Made by a program: the position numbers and the translations under genes
Assembly (NCBI GenBank): GCA_947649645.1
Contig: CANSSP010000022.1
Location: 1 to 50,483 of the forward strand
Direction: 5' to 3'
Source of the DNA: an uncultured Roseburia sp.
Lineage (GTDB): Bacteria > Bacillota > Clostridia > Lachnospirales > Lachnospiraceae
Length of the DNA: 50,483 bases
In this document: positions 27,166 through 36,632 of the stretch, piece after piece
Layout of the letters: the number at the start of each line of letters is the position of its first letter
Position numbering within the stretch: the first letter of the stretch is position 1
Notes under the pieces: generated by a model
The model's database searches: none
What the model was told of the DNA's origin: nothing
What the model saw: the letters and a program-made list of their open reading frames with translations, nothing else

Positions 27166-29490
27166 TTGGATACAATGATTGAAAGAATGCCTGCCGTGGC
27201 ACTTCGCGGAACTGTAATTCTTCCAGGTATGATCGCTCATTTTGATATAAGTCGTGAAAAATCCGTCAAGGCGGTGGAGTCTTGTATGGCGGATGAAAAA
27301 AGGATCTTTCTGGTAACGCAGAAGCAGGAGGAACAGGAAGAGCCGGACCTGAAGGATCTGTATCCGGTGGGAGTGATTGCGGAGGTAAAGCAGGTCATAA
27401 AATTGCAGAACAATATTGTCAGGGTTCTTGCAGAGGGAAAGGAGAGGGCGAGGCTGTCTGCTTTTGCGGAAACCGAGCCCTTTCTGGTTGCAGAGGCCGT
27501 CCGCCCCGATGATGAGGCGGACAAGGGACTGACAGAAGAGGACAGACTGGCGATGTTCCGCAGCATTCAGGAGGCTTACGGAAAATATCAGACTGTAAAT
27601 TCGCGGGCCGGAAAAGATTTTTTCCGGCAGATTCACGGTCTTACGGAGCTGGAAAAACTGATTGATCAGGTTGCAAACCAGCTTCCGGTCCATTACAGGG
27701 AAAAGCAGAAAATATTGGAAGCGGTTCCGCTGACGGAGCGCTATGAGGTGCTCCTGGAGCTCCTTCTGAGAGAAATCGAGATTTCTGAGATTAAAAATGA
27801 GCTTCAGTCAAAGGTAAAACAGCGGATTGACAGGAATCAGAAAGAATATATTCTGCGGGAACAGATGAAAGTAATCCGGGAAGAGCTTGGGGAGGATAAT
27901 ACGGATTCTGATGCGGAGGCTTATCTTGCGGCCCTTGCAGAACTAAAGGCAGGCAGGGAAATCAAGGATAAAATAAAAAAGGAGATCCGGCGTTTCCAGA
28001 AGATCAGCCCAAACTCCACGGAGAGCACCGTGGCGAGAGGATATATAGAGACCGTTCTGGAACTCCCATGGGATAAGGTATCCGACGACAACGATGACAT
28101 AAAAAACGCGGAGCGTATTCTGAACGAAGATCATTACGGACTGGATAAAGTGAAAGAACGTATTCTGGAGTTTCTTGCGGTCCGCGGTCTGACGGAGAAA
28201 GGGGACAGTCCGATTATCTGTCTTGTAGGTCCTCCCGGTACCGGAAAGACGAGTATTGCCCGTTCTGTGGCAAGGGCGCTTGAAAAGAAATATGTCCGGA
28301 TCTGTCTGGGCGGAGTGCGCGACGAGGCGGAGATACGCGGACACCGGAAGACGTATGTGGGAGCGATGCCGGGGCGCATTGTAAGCGGACTAAAAAGCGC
28401 GGGAGTCAGAAACCCGCTGATGCTGCTCGACGAGGTTGACAAGATGAGCAGTGACTATAAAGGAGACACAGCGTCTGCCCTTCTGGAAGTGCTTGACAGC
28501 GAGCAGAACAGCAGGTTCAGGGATCACTACGTCGAGATGCCGGTCGATCTGTCGGATGTTTTTTTTATTGCGACGGCCAATTCCGCACAGAAGATACCAA
28601 AGCCGCTTCTGGACCGTATGGAAGTGATCGAGATCAGCAGTTATACCGAAAATGAAAAGGCGCATATCGCCAGGGAGCATCTTCTGGGAAAGCAGACAGC
28701 GCGCAACGGATTAAAGCCGAAACAATTCAGCGTCAGTGATTCGGCCATTGAAAAAATCATCCGTGGTTATACCAGGGAGGCAGGCGTGCGCGGTCTTGAA
28801 CGTAAACTCGGAGAGCTTGCGCGGAAGGCGGCGCGTGAGATATACGGCGGTGAAAAAAAGAAAGTAAAGATAACGGGACAGAATCTTCAGAAGTATCTCG
28901 GCAGGGAAAAGTATGCCATCGATCAGAAAAATGACCGCGATGAAATCGGGATTGTCAGGGGGCTTGCATGGACGAGCGTGGGCGGTGATACGCTTGAGGT
29001 CGAAGTGAATATCATGCCGGGCAAGGGTGAGTACAGGCTTACCGGGCAGCTCGGAGATGTGATGAAGGAGTCGGCGCAGGCGGGAATCAGTTTTATTCGT
29101 TCGGTCAGCGGCGAGTATGGGATTTCCAGGAAATTTTTTCAGGAACATGATATTCATATTCATATTCCGGAAGGCGCGGTACCCAAAGACGGTCCCTCTG
29201 CCGGGATCACGATGGTGACGGCGGTGCTCTCTGCAATCACACGGATACCGGTCCGGGCAGATGTGGCTATGACGGGCGAGATCACACTGCGGGGCAGGGT
29301 CCTTCCGATCGGCGGCCTGAAGGAGAAGCTGATCGCGGCAAAAAGCGCTGGAATACGGCTGGTCTGTGTTCCGCGGAAGAACGAAAAAGACGTGGAAGAG
29401 ATTGCAGAAGAAATAAAAAAAGGGATCCAGATCGTATTTGTCGAGAATGTAAAACAAGTACTTGAAAAAGCGTTTGTCAGGCGTCTGTGA
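27166..29490 (+). CDS. lon: ATP-dependent protease La
   Basis: A 774-residue Lon protease: N-terminal LON domain ([14 protein letters not shown]), helical region, AAA+ module ([25 protein letters not shown]) and the Ser-Lys protease domain with S678 ([10 protein letters not shown]) and K721 ([11 protein letters not shown]). The TTG at 27166 fits AAGGA at a spacing of 9, so I keep it; ATG 27175 would be 18 nt from the site. It starts 4 nt after clpX, so the two are co-transcribed. Confidence 0.97.
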   Translation: MDTMIERMPAVALRGTVILPGMIAHFDISREKSVKAVESCMADEKRIFLVTQKQEEQEEPDLKDLYPVGVIAEVKQVIKLQNNIVRVLAEGKERARLSAFAETEPFLVAEAVRPDDEADKGLTEEDRLAMFRSIQEAYGKYQTVNSRAGKDFFRQIHGLTELEKLIDQVANQLPVHYREKQKILEAVPLTERYEVLLELLLREIEISEIKNELQSKVKQRIDRNQKEYILREQMKVIREELGEDNTDSDAEAYLAALAELKAGREIKDKIKKEIRRFQKISPNSTESTVARGYIETVLELPWDKVSDDNDDIKNAERILNEDHYGLDKVKERILEFLAVRGLTEKGDSPIICLVGPPGTGKTSIARSVARALEKKYVRICLGGVRDEAEIRGHRKTYVGAMPGRIVSGLKSAGVRNPLMLLDEVDKMSSDYKGDTASALLEVLDSEQNSRFRDHYVEMPVDLSDVFFIATANSAQKIPKPLLDRMEVIEISSYTENEKAHIAREHLLGKQTARNGLKPKQFSVSDSAIEKIIRGYTREAGVRGLERKLGELARKAAREIYGGEKKKVKITGQNLQKYLGREKYAIDQKNDRDEIGIVRGLAWTSVGGDTLEVEVNIMPGKGEYRLTGQLGDVMKESAQAGISFIRSVSGEYGISRKFFQEHDIHIHIPEGAVPKDGPSAGITMVTAVLSAITRIPVRADVAMTGEITLRGRVLPIGGLKEKLIAAKSAGIRLVCVPRKNEKDVEEIAEEIKKGIQIVFVENVKQVLEKAFVRRL

Positions 29491-29527
29491 CAGGCGTCAG
29501 ACGGAAGGCTTTAAAGAGGAAATAAAA

Positions 29528-30154
29528 ATGGTAATTAAAAGTGTAGAGCTGGAAACGGTCTGCGGAATCACCAGCGCGGTGCCGGATAACCGGTTTGGCG
29601 AAGTGGCGTTTGCCGGAAAGTCGAATGTCGGGAAGTCATCGCTGATCAATGCGCTGATGAACCGCAAGGCTTTGGCACGTACCTCCGCGCAGCCCGGAAA
29701 GACGCAGACCATTAATTTTTACAACATCAACAATGCCGTATACCTGGTCGATCTTCCAGGGTACGGTTATGCCAGGGCGTCTGTCGGGATTAAGGAGAAG
29801 TGGGGGAAGATGATTGAAAAATATCTCCACAGATCAAAACAGCTGAGGGCAGTTTTTCTGCTGGTTGACATCCGGCATGACCCTTCGGCCAATGATAAAA
29901 TGATGTATGACTGGATGGTATATCAGGGCTTTGCCCCGATTATCATAGCGACCAAGCTGGATAAAATCAAACGGAGCCAGGTTAGCAGACAGATAAAGGC
30001 AATCCGCGAAAAGCTCGGCACAGAGCCGGGAACGCGGATCCTTCCGTTTTCTGCACAGACAAAGCAGGGCAGGGATGAAATCTGGGAAGTGATTGAAGAA
30101 CTGACAACAGACGCAGACAGTCTCCGACTGCCTGAGACAGAGGTCTCGCCGTAA
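29528..30154 (+). CDS. ysxC: Ribosome biogenesis GTP-binding protein YsxC/EngB
   Basis: A 208-residue TrmE-Era-type GTPase for assembly of the large ribosomal subunit. G motifs: G1 AGKSNVGKSSLIN, G3 DLPGYGYA, G4 TKLDK, G5 FSAQTK. AGAGGAAATAAAA precedes ATG 29528. It lies directly after lon, as in many Firmicutes, and ends the block with a terminator. Confidence 0.96.
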   Translation: MVIKSVELETVCGITSAVPDNRFGEVAFAGKSNVGKSSLINALMNRKALARTSAQPGKTQTINFYNINNAVYLVDLPGYGYARASVGIKEKWGKMIEKYLHRSKQLRAVFLLVDIRHDPSANDKMMYDWMVYQGFAPIIIATKLDKIKRSQVSRQIKAIREKLGTEPGTRILPFSAQTKQGRDEIWEVIEELTTDADSLRLPETEVSP

Positions 30155-30168
30155 GGCGGGACTTTTTT
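30143..30168 (+). terminator. Rho-independent terminator after ysxC
   Basis: An 8-bp stem GTCTCGCC / GGCGGGAC with tetraloop GTAA, followed by six T. It begins within the last codons of ysxC. Confidence 0.85.
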
Positions 30169-30188
30169 CAGAGGGGACGCACGGAAAC

Positions 30189-30212
30189 GGACAGTAACCC
30201 GGGTTACTGTCC
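30189..30212. repeat. Perfect 24-bp palindrome, possible REP-like element
   Basis: GGACAGTAACCC / GGGTTACTGTCC, with the stop codon of the AraC gene inside. It is preceded by GGGGACGCACGGAAAC. There is no adjacent T-run on either strand, so it is a poor terminator. It recalls palindromic repeats scattered by REP-associated transposases, but only one copy occurs in this window. Confidence 0.45.
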
Positions 30213-31433
30213 ATGTATGCTTTTTCGGTAGTCCTTCGGGGTTTTTCCCTGGCACTTTTTAAAAATTCTTGTAAAATAGCTGGAATCGGGAAAACCACAC
30301 CGTGAGGCGATGAGGCCGACGGGCAGATCGGTTGTATTCAGAAACACCAGAGACTGGCGGATTCGCGTGGTGTTAATATAATCGGTGATGGTCATGCCGG
30401 TATCTTTTTTAAACAGACCGGACAGATAGCTGGCGGATACGGCATGGTTTTGGGCCAGGATGCCGAGTGAGAGTTCTTCGCTGTAGTGAAAATCAATGTA
30501 ATCCATACAGTTCTGCACAAGCCGGGAACAGGACTGACGGGAATAATTGTTTACCAGAAGACAATATTTTCGCAGCATTGTCGAAGAGAGCTGGCGAAGC
30601 TGTCCGGTGGTGAGAGCAGATTCGATCTGTATGGCAAACTGCCGGGAAAGATTGTCAATATGAAGCGGATGCACATGGCTTCCCTGGACTGTTTTCCGCA
30701 GAAGGGTGTTGAAAGTCAGCATGAAATTTTTTAAGTCGCGCACCGGGTCTGCGGTGCGGGGAAACAGCTTATACTGTGTAAAATGATAGTGGGCCCGGGT
30801 AGCCTGCTCCAGATTGCCTGCAGCGACGGCGGCAAGCATTTCGTCTTCCAGCCGGTAACGTTCTTCGACGGTATGCAGTGCCACGTCAAGTGTGTCGCGC
30901 ATGGAATAGTCTTTGTATTCCATGGAAAACAGCTCCGGGGAATGGGGAGAAACGATGCGCAGTGGAACGGCGAAGCCGCACAGCTTTTCCAGAAGAAAAG
31001 AGAGGGCATGCTCCCAGGATTTCATCGGGAAAGCGAGTGGAATACGATTGTAAAATTCCAGAAAATCCGAATGAAACCGGGAGGGAATGTCTTTCTGTTT
31101 CATCCAGGTGAGAAACGATTCCTTCTCGACGAGCTGTGGGAGAACCGGGCCGATACAGAGTACGTGGCAGTTGTATTTTATTTCCGATACCTCTGGGAAA
31201 CGAAAAAGGCAGTAAGTCAGCCTCAGATCATCCGTATAAATGTATTGGACACCTTCTTCTATTGACTGCTCCATCTTTTCCGCAAGCAGAGTATAATTAA
31301 AATCGGTCGTCAGTTTCCGGCGCAGCCCGTAATCAATCTGTGCGATTCCGTGATAATCTTTATCCAGCAGCAGAACCTGGATACCCTGGTGCCGGTATCC
31401 TTCCGCGATCAGTTCCAGTAAATCTATATTCAT
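30204..31433 (-). CDS. AraC-family transcriptional regulator
   Basis: A 409-residue regulator. The last 100 residues are an AraC DNA-binding domain with two helix-turn-helix units (LSLGILAQNHAVSASYLSGL; VGLIASRCGFPDSSYFTRIF then KK, and GKTPKDYR). The N-terminal 290 residues are a sensor region of unknown ligand, without membrane segments. It is divergent from the family-3 glycosidase gene, which it likely controls in response to a sugar. GAGG precedes ATG 31433. Confidence 0.9.
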   Translation of the reverse strand: MNIDLLELIAEGYRHQGIQVLLLDKDYHGIAQIDYGLRRKLTTDFNYTLLAEKMEQSIEEGVQYIYTDDLRLTYCLFRFPEVSEIKYNCHVLCIGPVLPQLVEKESFLTWMKQKDIPSRFHSDFLEFYNRIPLAFPMKSWEHALSFLLEKLCGFAVPLRIVSPHSPELFSMEYKDYSMRDTLDVALHTVEERYRLEDEMLAAVAAGNLEQATRAHYHFTQYKLFPRTADPVRDLKNFMLTFNTLLRKTVQGSHVHPLHIDNLSRQFAIQIESALTTGQLRQLSSTMLRKYCLLVNNYSRQSCSRLVQNCMDYIDFHYSEELSLGILAQNHAVSASYLSGLFKKDTGMTITDYINTTRIRQSLVFLNTTDLPVGLIASRCGFPDSSYFTRIFKKCQGKTPKDYRKSIHGQ

Positions 31434-31619
31434 AGTTGTTCGCCTCGGTTTCCACAGACAGTGTAGTTCCTTTTTAAACAGGACAGAATCAGTATATTTC
31501 AGATTTTACCATAAAAAAATCCGGAAAACAATAAAAATCGTTCTATCAATTTCCAGCAAAAGGGATTATGATTAAAAGAACATGAGATTTACAGGTGCTG
31601 GGAAAAGGAGGAATTACAA
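31434..31619. promoter_or_regulatory. Divergent control region between the AraC gene and the glycosidase gene
   Basis: A 186-bp A+T-rich region. A possible -10 (TATGAT, 31567-31572) faces the glycosidase gene, with no good -35, as expected for an activator-dependent promoter. AAAGGAGG (31605-31612) is the glycosidase ribosome site. I could not define AraC half-sites. Confidence 0.4.
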
Positions 31620-33356
31620 GTGGTAAATTTAAAAGACAAACCGTTTTGCCTGAGCGATGAGGCGGCTTCATGGGTTGAGAGTACGATTGCGTCCATGACA
31701 CTGGATGAGAAAGTGGGTCAGCTTTTTGTCCAGATGCGCAAAAGCCTGGACGAGAAGGTCGTGAAGGATACGCTGGACCGGTATCATCAGGGAGGTCTGC
31801 GCTGGCAGGGCGGTGACCGTCAGCAGGTTTACAATCAGAACAAAATGTATCAGGACAATTCCAGAATACCGCTTCTGATTGCTGCGAACTGTGACAACGG
31901 AGGCGACGGCTGTCTGAGCGAAGGTACGTTTGTGGCGACGGCTGCGGAGGCTGCCGCAGGGCCGGGCGTACAGACGGCTTATGATATCGGATATGTGGCA
32001 GGCCGGGAAGCTTCCAGCGTGGGTGTCAACTGGATGTTTAATCCCTGCGCGGATATTTTTATGAACTGGCGCAATACGATCGTAAATACAAGATCGTTTG
32101 GCGATAATGCAGACCGCGTGATCGAAAATATCAGAGAGTTTATAAATGGGATTCATCAGAGCAATGTTGCGTGCTGCTGTAAGCATTTTCCGGGCGACGG
32201 TGTGGAAGAGCGCGATCAGCACCTGGTTCTCGGCGTAAATGATCTGAGCGTGGAAGAGTGGGACGCTTCTTTCCGCAAAGTATATCAGACGATGATTGAC
32301 GAAGGACTTGAGAGTATCATGGTCGGCCATATCGCACTGCCGGAGATGAGCCGTAAGCTGCGCCCGGGCATCAAAGACGAGGAGATCATGCCTGCGACCC
32401 TGGCTCCGGAGCTTCTGACGGATCTCCTCAGAGGAGAGATGGGATTTAACGGCGTTGTCATTACGGACGCTTCGCATATGGCGGGAATTGCCTGCATGGA
32501 AAAGAGGGAAGTGGCGGTTCCGAAAGCGATTGCGAGCGGCTGTGATATGTTCCTGTTTTCGAATGACGCGGAGGAAGATTTCAAATACATGAAGGCCGGC
32601 GTGGAGAACGGTGTGATTACACCGGAGCGTCTGGACGATGCGCTGCACCGGATTTTAGGCCTTAAGGCAAAACTCGGACTGTATCAGAAGGAAAATGTGA
32701 CGCCGGCGCCGGAGGTAAAAGAGCAGGTCGTAGGCTGCGAAGAGCATCTTAAGCTTGCCGAGGCGGCTGCACAGCGCTGTATCACCCTGGTAAAGGACAC
32801 CAGAAAGGATCTTCCGATCAACCCGGCTGAAAAGAAGCGCGCAAGGCTGGTATTTATTCAGTCTACGCCGACCAGCAAAGGATACAAGGGCGATCCGGTC
32901 AAGCAGGTTGTGATCGAGGAGCTGGAGCGCGCGGGATTTGACGTGGACGTTGCGCCGAATTTCCATGATCTGGAGGCGGAAGAGGGACCGAAGCCGGAGC
33001 ATATGCTTAAAATGATGGACTGCGGCAGGATGGAAGATTTTTCGGCCAGATATGATGTGGTATTTCTTGTGCTGAACATCAAAGGGTATGCCCAGGAGAA
33101 TAACGTCAGACTGCGCTGGAGCTGCAATCACTCAAGTGAGCTTCCCTGGTATGCGACGGAAGTTCCGACAGTGGGCATCAGTTTAAATTATACAAATCAT
33201 CTGATTGATGTTCCGCTGGTTCATACGTTTGTCAACGCGTATGGAAATACCCGGACGAGCATTCGCACTGCCATTGAGAAGATCTGCGGCAAGAGTGAAT
33301 TTACAGGCACGGCGAGTGAAACTGTGTTCTGTGGAAAGTGGGATACGAGACTTTAA
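31620..33356 (+). CDS. Glycoside hydrolase family 3 protein
   Basis: A 578-residue cytoplasmic enzyme. The N-terminal family-3 barrel has CCCKHFPGDGVEERDQH (the KHFPG motif) and GFNGVVITDASHMAGIA, where D283 is the probable nucleophile. A second alpha/beta domain follows from about residue 390. The KHFPG motif is typical of beta-N-acetylhexosaminidases (NagZ-like), so an amino-sugar glycoside is a fair guess; beta-glucosidase is the alternative. GTG 31620 has AAAGGAGG 7 nt upstream. No signal peptide. Confidence 0.88.
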   Translation: MVNLKDKPFCLSDEAASWVESTIASMTLDEKVGQLFVQMRKSLDEKVVKDTLDRYHQGGLRWQGGDRQQVYNQNKMYQDNSRIPLLIAANCDNGGDGCLSEGTFVATAAEAAAGPGVQTAYDIGYVAGREASSVGVNWMFNPCADIFMNWRNTIVNTRSFGDNADRVIENIREFINGIHQSNVACCCKHFPGDGVEERDQHLVLGVNDLSVEEWDASFRKVYQTMIDEGLESIMVGHIALPEMSRKLRPGIKDEEIMPATLAPELLTDLLRGEMGFNGVVITDASHMAGIACMEKREVAVPKAIASGCDMFLFSNDAEEDFKYMKAGVENGVITPERLDDALHRILGLKAKLGLYQKENVTPAPEVKEQVVGCEEHLKLAEAAAQRCITLVKDTRKDLPINPAEKKRARLVFIQSTPTSKGYKGDPVKQVVIEELERAGFDVDVAPNFHDLEAEEGPKPEHMLKMMDCGRMEDFSARYDVVFLVLNIKGYAQENNVRLRWSCNHSSELPWYATEVPTVGISLNYTNHLIDVPLVHTFVNAYGNTRTSIRTAIEKICGKSEFTGTASETVFCGKWDTRL

Positions 33357-33382
33357 GAGAGTTTAACAGGATATAGACAGGC

Positions 33383-33436
33383 AAAGCGGTGAACAGGATT
33401 CTTTAAATTAAAGAAACCGTCCACCGCTTTTTGCGT
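33383..33436 (+). terminator. Long terminator hairpin after the glycosidase gene
   Basis: Outer arms AAAGCGGTG / CACCGCTTT enclose an inner inverted repeat TTCTTTAA / TTAAAGAA. TTTTTGCG follows. It lies about 25 nt after the stop. Confidence 0.65.
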
Positions 33437-33464
33437 TGAAAGACAGCCGGCCCGGCAGAAGCGA

Positions 33465-33493
33465 TTGACACAAAACAGCACGCAGCGGATATT
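33465..33493 (+). promoter_or_regulatory. Candidate promoter of the carbamate kinase gene
   Basis: Perfect -35 TTGACA (33465-33470), 17-nt spacer, -10 GATATT (33488-33493), weak. TAGAAT further downstream is an alternative -10. Confidence 0.35.
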
Positions 33494-33563
33494 GCGTCAG
33501 GAACCGGTTCATGATAGAATAGACAAAGGAGAAAAGAGGAATCGTGACATCGGAGGATATCGT

Positions 33564-34496
33564 ATGAAGAAGAAAAAGATCGTAATTGCGCTCGGCCACG
33601 ATGCGCTCGGCACGACGCTTCCGGAGCAGAAAGAGGCGACAAAACATACGGCGGCGGCAGTGGCGGATTTTATCAGAGAAGAATACCAGGTTGTGATCAC
33701 ACACAGCAACGGTCCGCAGGTGGGGATGATACACACGGCGATGAACGAGTTCTGCAGGCTTTATCCGGAGTATACGGCTACGCCGATGTCGGTCTGTTCT
33801 GCGATGAGCCAGGGGTATATCGGATATGATCTGCAGAATGCCATCCGTGAGGCACTGATTGGCAAAGGTATTTATAAAACGGTTTCGACGATTCTGACAC
33901 AGGTTGTGGTCGATCCGTACGACGAGGCATTTTATAAGCCGGGGAAGGTGGTCGGCCGGGTGCTCAGTGAGGAAGAAGCCGAGGCGGAAGAGCAGAAGGG
34001 CAACTATGTGACAAAGACGGCGGAGGGATATCGGCGTATCGTGGCGGCGCCCAGGCCGATTGATATCGTAGAAATCGACGCCATCCGTGCTTTATCGGAC
34101 GCCGACCAGATTGTGGTGGCCTGCGGAGGAGGGGGGATACCTGTACTCTCACAGGACAACCGGCTAAAAGGGGCCAGCGCCGTGATTGAAAAGGATCTTG
34201 CGGCGGGAAAGCTCGCGGAGCTTTTGGAAGCGGATATGCTTGTGATTCTGACCGGTGTGGACAATGTCTGTCTGGATTACGGGACAGAAAATGAGAGGCC
34301 GCTGCGGAGTATGACTGTGGCGGAGGCGAAGGGCTATATGGAACAGGGGCAGTTCGGAGAGGGAAACATGCTTCCGAAAATTCAGGCCGCTGTGGACTTT
34401 ATCGGGGATTCTGCGATCCGTTCGGTTCTGATTACAAGGCTTCGGAAAGACGGGACGCATGTGACCAGCGGCGTGGGAACGCTGATCACAAAGTAA
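33564..34496 (+). CDS. arcC: Carbamate kinase
   Basis: A 310-residue amino-acid-kinase-fold enzyme. It catalyses carbamoyl phosphate + ADP to ATP + carbamate + CO2, usually the last step of arginine or agmatine breakdown. Seen: KIVIALGHDALGTTLPEQ (most relatives have GGNAL), THSNGPQVGMI, AMSQGYIGYDLQNAI, VVACGGGGIPV, EKDLAAGKLAELLEADMLV and GSMLPKI-type GNMLPKIQAA. GGAGG precedes ATG 33564. No arginine deiminase or transcarbamylase is nearby, so the pathway is unclear. Confidence 0.9.
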   Translation: MKKKKIVIALGHDALGTTLPEQKEATKHTAAAVADFIREEYQVVITHSNGPQVGMIHTAMNEFCRLYPEYTATPMSVCSAMSQGYIGYDLQNAIREALIGKGIYKTVSTILTQVVVDPYDEAFYKPGKVVGRVLSEEEAEAEEQKGNYVTKTAEGYRRIVAAPRPIDIVEIDAIRALSDADQIVVACGGGGIPVLSQDNRLKGASAVIEKDLAAGKLAELLEADMLVILTGVDNVCLDYGTENERPLRSMTVAEAKGYMEQGQFGEGNMLPKIQAAVDFIGDSAIRSVLITRLRKDGTHVTSGVGTLITK

Positions 34497-34595
34497 ACAG
34501 TTTCTTAATTTTTTCTTGAAAAAGTGTGGCGGGGCGGCTCCATGAGAGAAGGCGTGGAGAAATAGAAGAAAGAGAGGATGGAAGCGACAGTGAAG

Positions 34596-36374
34596 ATGTT
34601 TCGGAAAACAAAAATCGTATGTACGTTAGGGCCTGCGACAGATGATGAGGCAGTGCTCAAAAGCCTGATCGAAGAGGGAATGGATGTTGCCCGTTTCAAT
34701 TTTTCGCACGGCACGCACGGTGAGCAGGAGGCGCGCCTGGCAAAGCTGGTAAAGCTGCGTGAGGAGGCAGGGCGGCCGGTCGCGGCGTTGCTGGACACGA
34801 AGGGACCGGAGATCCGTCTGCGCGATTTTACAGGAGGCAGGGCGGAACTGAAGGATGGGCAGACATTTACATTGACGACGGAGGAGATTGTGGGAGACGC
34901 GTCGCGCGCGTCGATTACCTACAAGGATCTGCCGGACGATGTAAAGCCCGGAGACAGGATCCTGATTGACGACGGACTGATCGGAATGGAAGTCGCGGAG
35001 ATCCGTCCGGTGGCAGACGCAAAGGCGGATGCGGACGGTAATGTGCCGATGGATATTGTCTGCCGCGTCGTAAACGGCGGTATGGTATCCAATAAAAAAG
35101 GGATTAACGTGCCGAATGTGGCGTTGTCCATGCCGTATGTCAGCGAGCAGGACTACAAAGATATTTTATTTGGAATCGATCACGATTATGATTTTATCGC
35201 GGCTTCGTTTGTGCGCACGGCCGAGGATGTGCTGGCAATCCGCAGGATTCTGGAGGAAAACGGCGGAGAGGGGATCAATATTATCTCCAAAATCGAAAAT
35301 ATGCAGGGTGTCGAGAATATTGACGATATTATCCGTGTATCTGACGGTATTATGGTTGCCAGAGGTGATATGGGTGTTGAGATTCCGCTGGAAGATGTGC
35401 CGGTTATCCAGAAGATGATCATCAAGAAAGTCTGCAGCCTCGGAAAAGTTGTGATCACGGCGACGCAGATGCTCGACTCGATGATGAAGCATCCAAGGCC
35501 GACCAGGGCGGAGGCGACGGACGTTGCCAATGCTATTTATGACGGCACCAGCGCGATCATGCTCTCGGGAGAGACGGCGGCGGGGATGTATCCGATCGAG
35601 GCGGTGAAGACGATGGTGCGCATCGCCATCCGCACGGAGCAGGATATCAATTATCTGCAGCGGTTCCGGCAGCAGACGACAATGAGCAATCCGGACGTGA
35701 CAAATGCGATTTCCCATGCAACCTGTACGATGGCCGGAGATTTAAATGCAGCGGCGATTATTACGGTCAGCAAATCCGGGCGCACGGCGCGCATGGTTTC
35801 CAAATACCGCCCGAGCTGTCCTATCGTGGGTGGATGTCTGACCAGAAAAGTCTGCCGCCAGCTCGGCCTGTCGTGGGGCGTGGTGCCGCTTCTGCTTGAG
35901 GAGAAGAGCCAGGCGGAGGAGCTGTTTGACTATGCCGTGGATGAAACGGAGTCCGGCGGTATTATCGAAAAGGGAGATGTCGTTGTCCTGACGGCCGGCG
36001 TGCCGCTGGGCGTATCCGGAACTACGAATCTGATCAAGGTACAGGTGGCGGGCCATATTCTTGTCAAGGGAAAGGGCCTTACGAACAAAAAGGTGTCGGC
36101 GAATCTGTGTGTCTGCCGGAGTGAGGAAGATCTTCGCAATTTCAAGGTCGGCGATATCATTGTCGCTTCGGATACGAACAACAGTATGCTTCCGCAGATG
36201 CGCGAGGCGTCCGGCCTTATCGTGGAGGCGGACAGTGAGGACTGCCATGCGGCGATCGCGGGCTTAAGTCTTGAGATTCCTGTGCTGATCGGTGCGGAGA
36301 ATGCGACGGGTATCTTAAAGTCGAGCGCGTACGTGGAACTGGACTGTGCAGACGGGGTTGTGAGCGCAAATTAA
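34596..36374 (+). CDS. pyk: Pyruvate kinase with C-terminal PEP-utilizing mobile domain
   Basis: About 592 residues. It makes pyruvate and ATP from phosphoenolpyruvate and ADP. The barrel has KIVCTLGPATDDE, RFNFSHGTHGEQ, LDTKGPEIRL, IISKIENMQGVENID, MVARGDMGVEIPLE and TATQMLDSMMKHPRPTRAE. Beyond the usual 475-residue end lies a PEP-utilizing phosphohistidine-like domain (VGDIIVASDTNNSMLPQMR, AIAGLSLEIPVLIGAENA), as in many Bacillus and Clostridium enzymes. Start uncertain: ATG 34596 gives the family N-terminus; ATG 34578 or GTG 34590 would add a few residues. Confidence 0.96.
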   Translation: MFRKTKIVCTLGPATDDEAVLKSLIEEGMDVARFNFSHGTHGEQEARLAKLVKLREEAGRPVAALLDTKGPEIRLRDFTGGRAELKDGQTFTLTTEEIVGDASRASITYKDLPDDVKPGDRILIDDGLIGMEVAEIRPVADAKADADGNVPMDIVCRVVNGGMVSNKKGINVPNVALSMPYVSEQDYKDILFGIDHDYDFIAASFVRTAEDVLAIRRILEENGGEGINIISKIENMQGVENIDDIIRVSDGIMVARGDMGVEIPLEDVPVIQKMIIKKVCSLGKVVITATQMLDSMMKHPRPTRAEATDVANAIYDGTSAIMLSGETAAGMYPIEAVKTMVRIAIRTEQDINYLQRFRQQTTMSNPDVTNAISHATCTMAGDLNAAAIITVSKSGRTARMVSKYRPSCPIVGGCLTRKVCRQLGLSWGVVPLLLEEKSQAEELFDYAVDETESGGIIEKGDVVVLTAGVPLGVSGTTNLIKVQVAGHILVKGKGLTNKKVSANLCVCRSEEDLRNFKVGDIIVASDTNNSMLPQMREASGLIVEADSEDCHAAIAGLSLEIPVLIGAENATGILKSSAYVELDCADGVVSAN

Positions 36375-36404
36375 TGCGCTGCCGGTAAGTGCAGGCGAAA
36401 ACAG

Positions 36405-36444
36405 AAAAAATATTCGCAAATATTGTATTTGCGAATATTTTTTT
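36405..36444 (+). terminator. Rho-independent terminator of pyk
   Basis: A perfect 15-bp stem AAATATTCGCAAATA / TATTTGCGAATATTT with loop TTG, flanked by A and T runs. It can act in both directions. The remaining 190 nt to the next gene show no gene. Confidence 0.85.
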
Positions 36445-36632
36445 GACACGAACAGGAGGGCAGGGCGAAAAAAGGTGGGATATATTACAATTGGATATTA
36501 CATCTGCAAGCCGTGCCGGATCAGCCGCCCGGCAGGCTGAAAAAGAAAATTTATGTGTTTTATTTGTTCAGGTAATGTGATAAAGTAAGGAGAGGGTATA
36601 TAGAGCGCACAATATCGGAAAAGAGGTTTCGG

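Noticed and set aside
31668..32648. A 326-codon minus-strand frame opposite the glycosidase gene
   Set aside because: Shadow frame; glycosidase motifs lie on the plus strand.
36389..36580. A 63-codon frame after pyk
   Set aside because: It runs through a perfect terminator hairpin and lacks a ribosome site.
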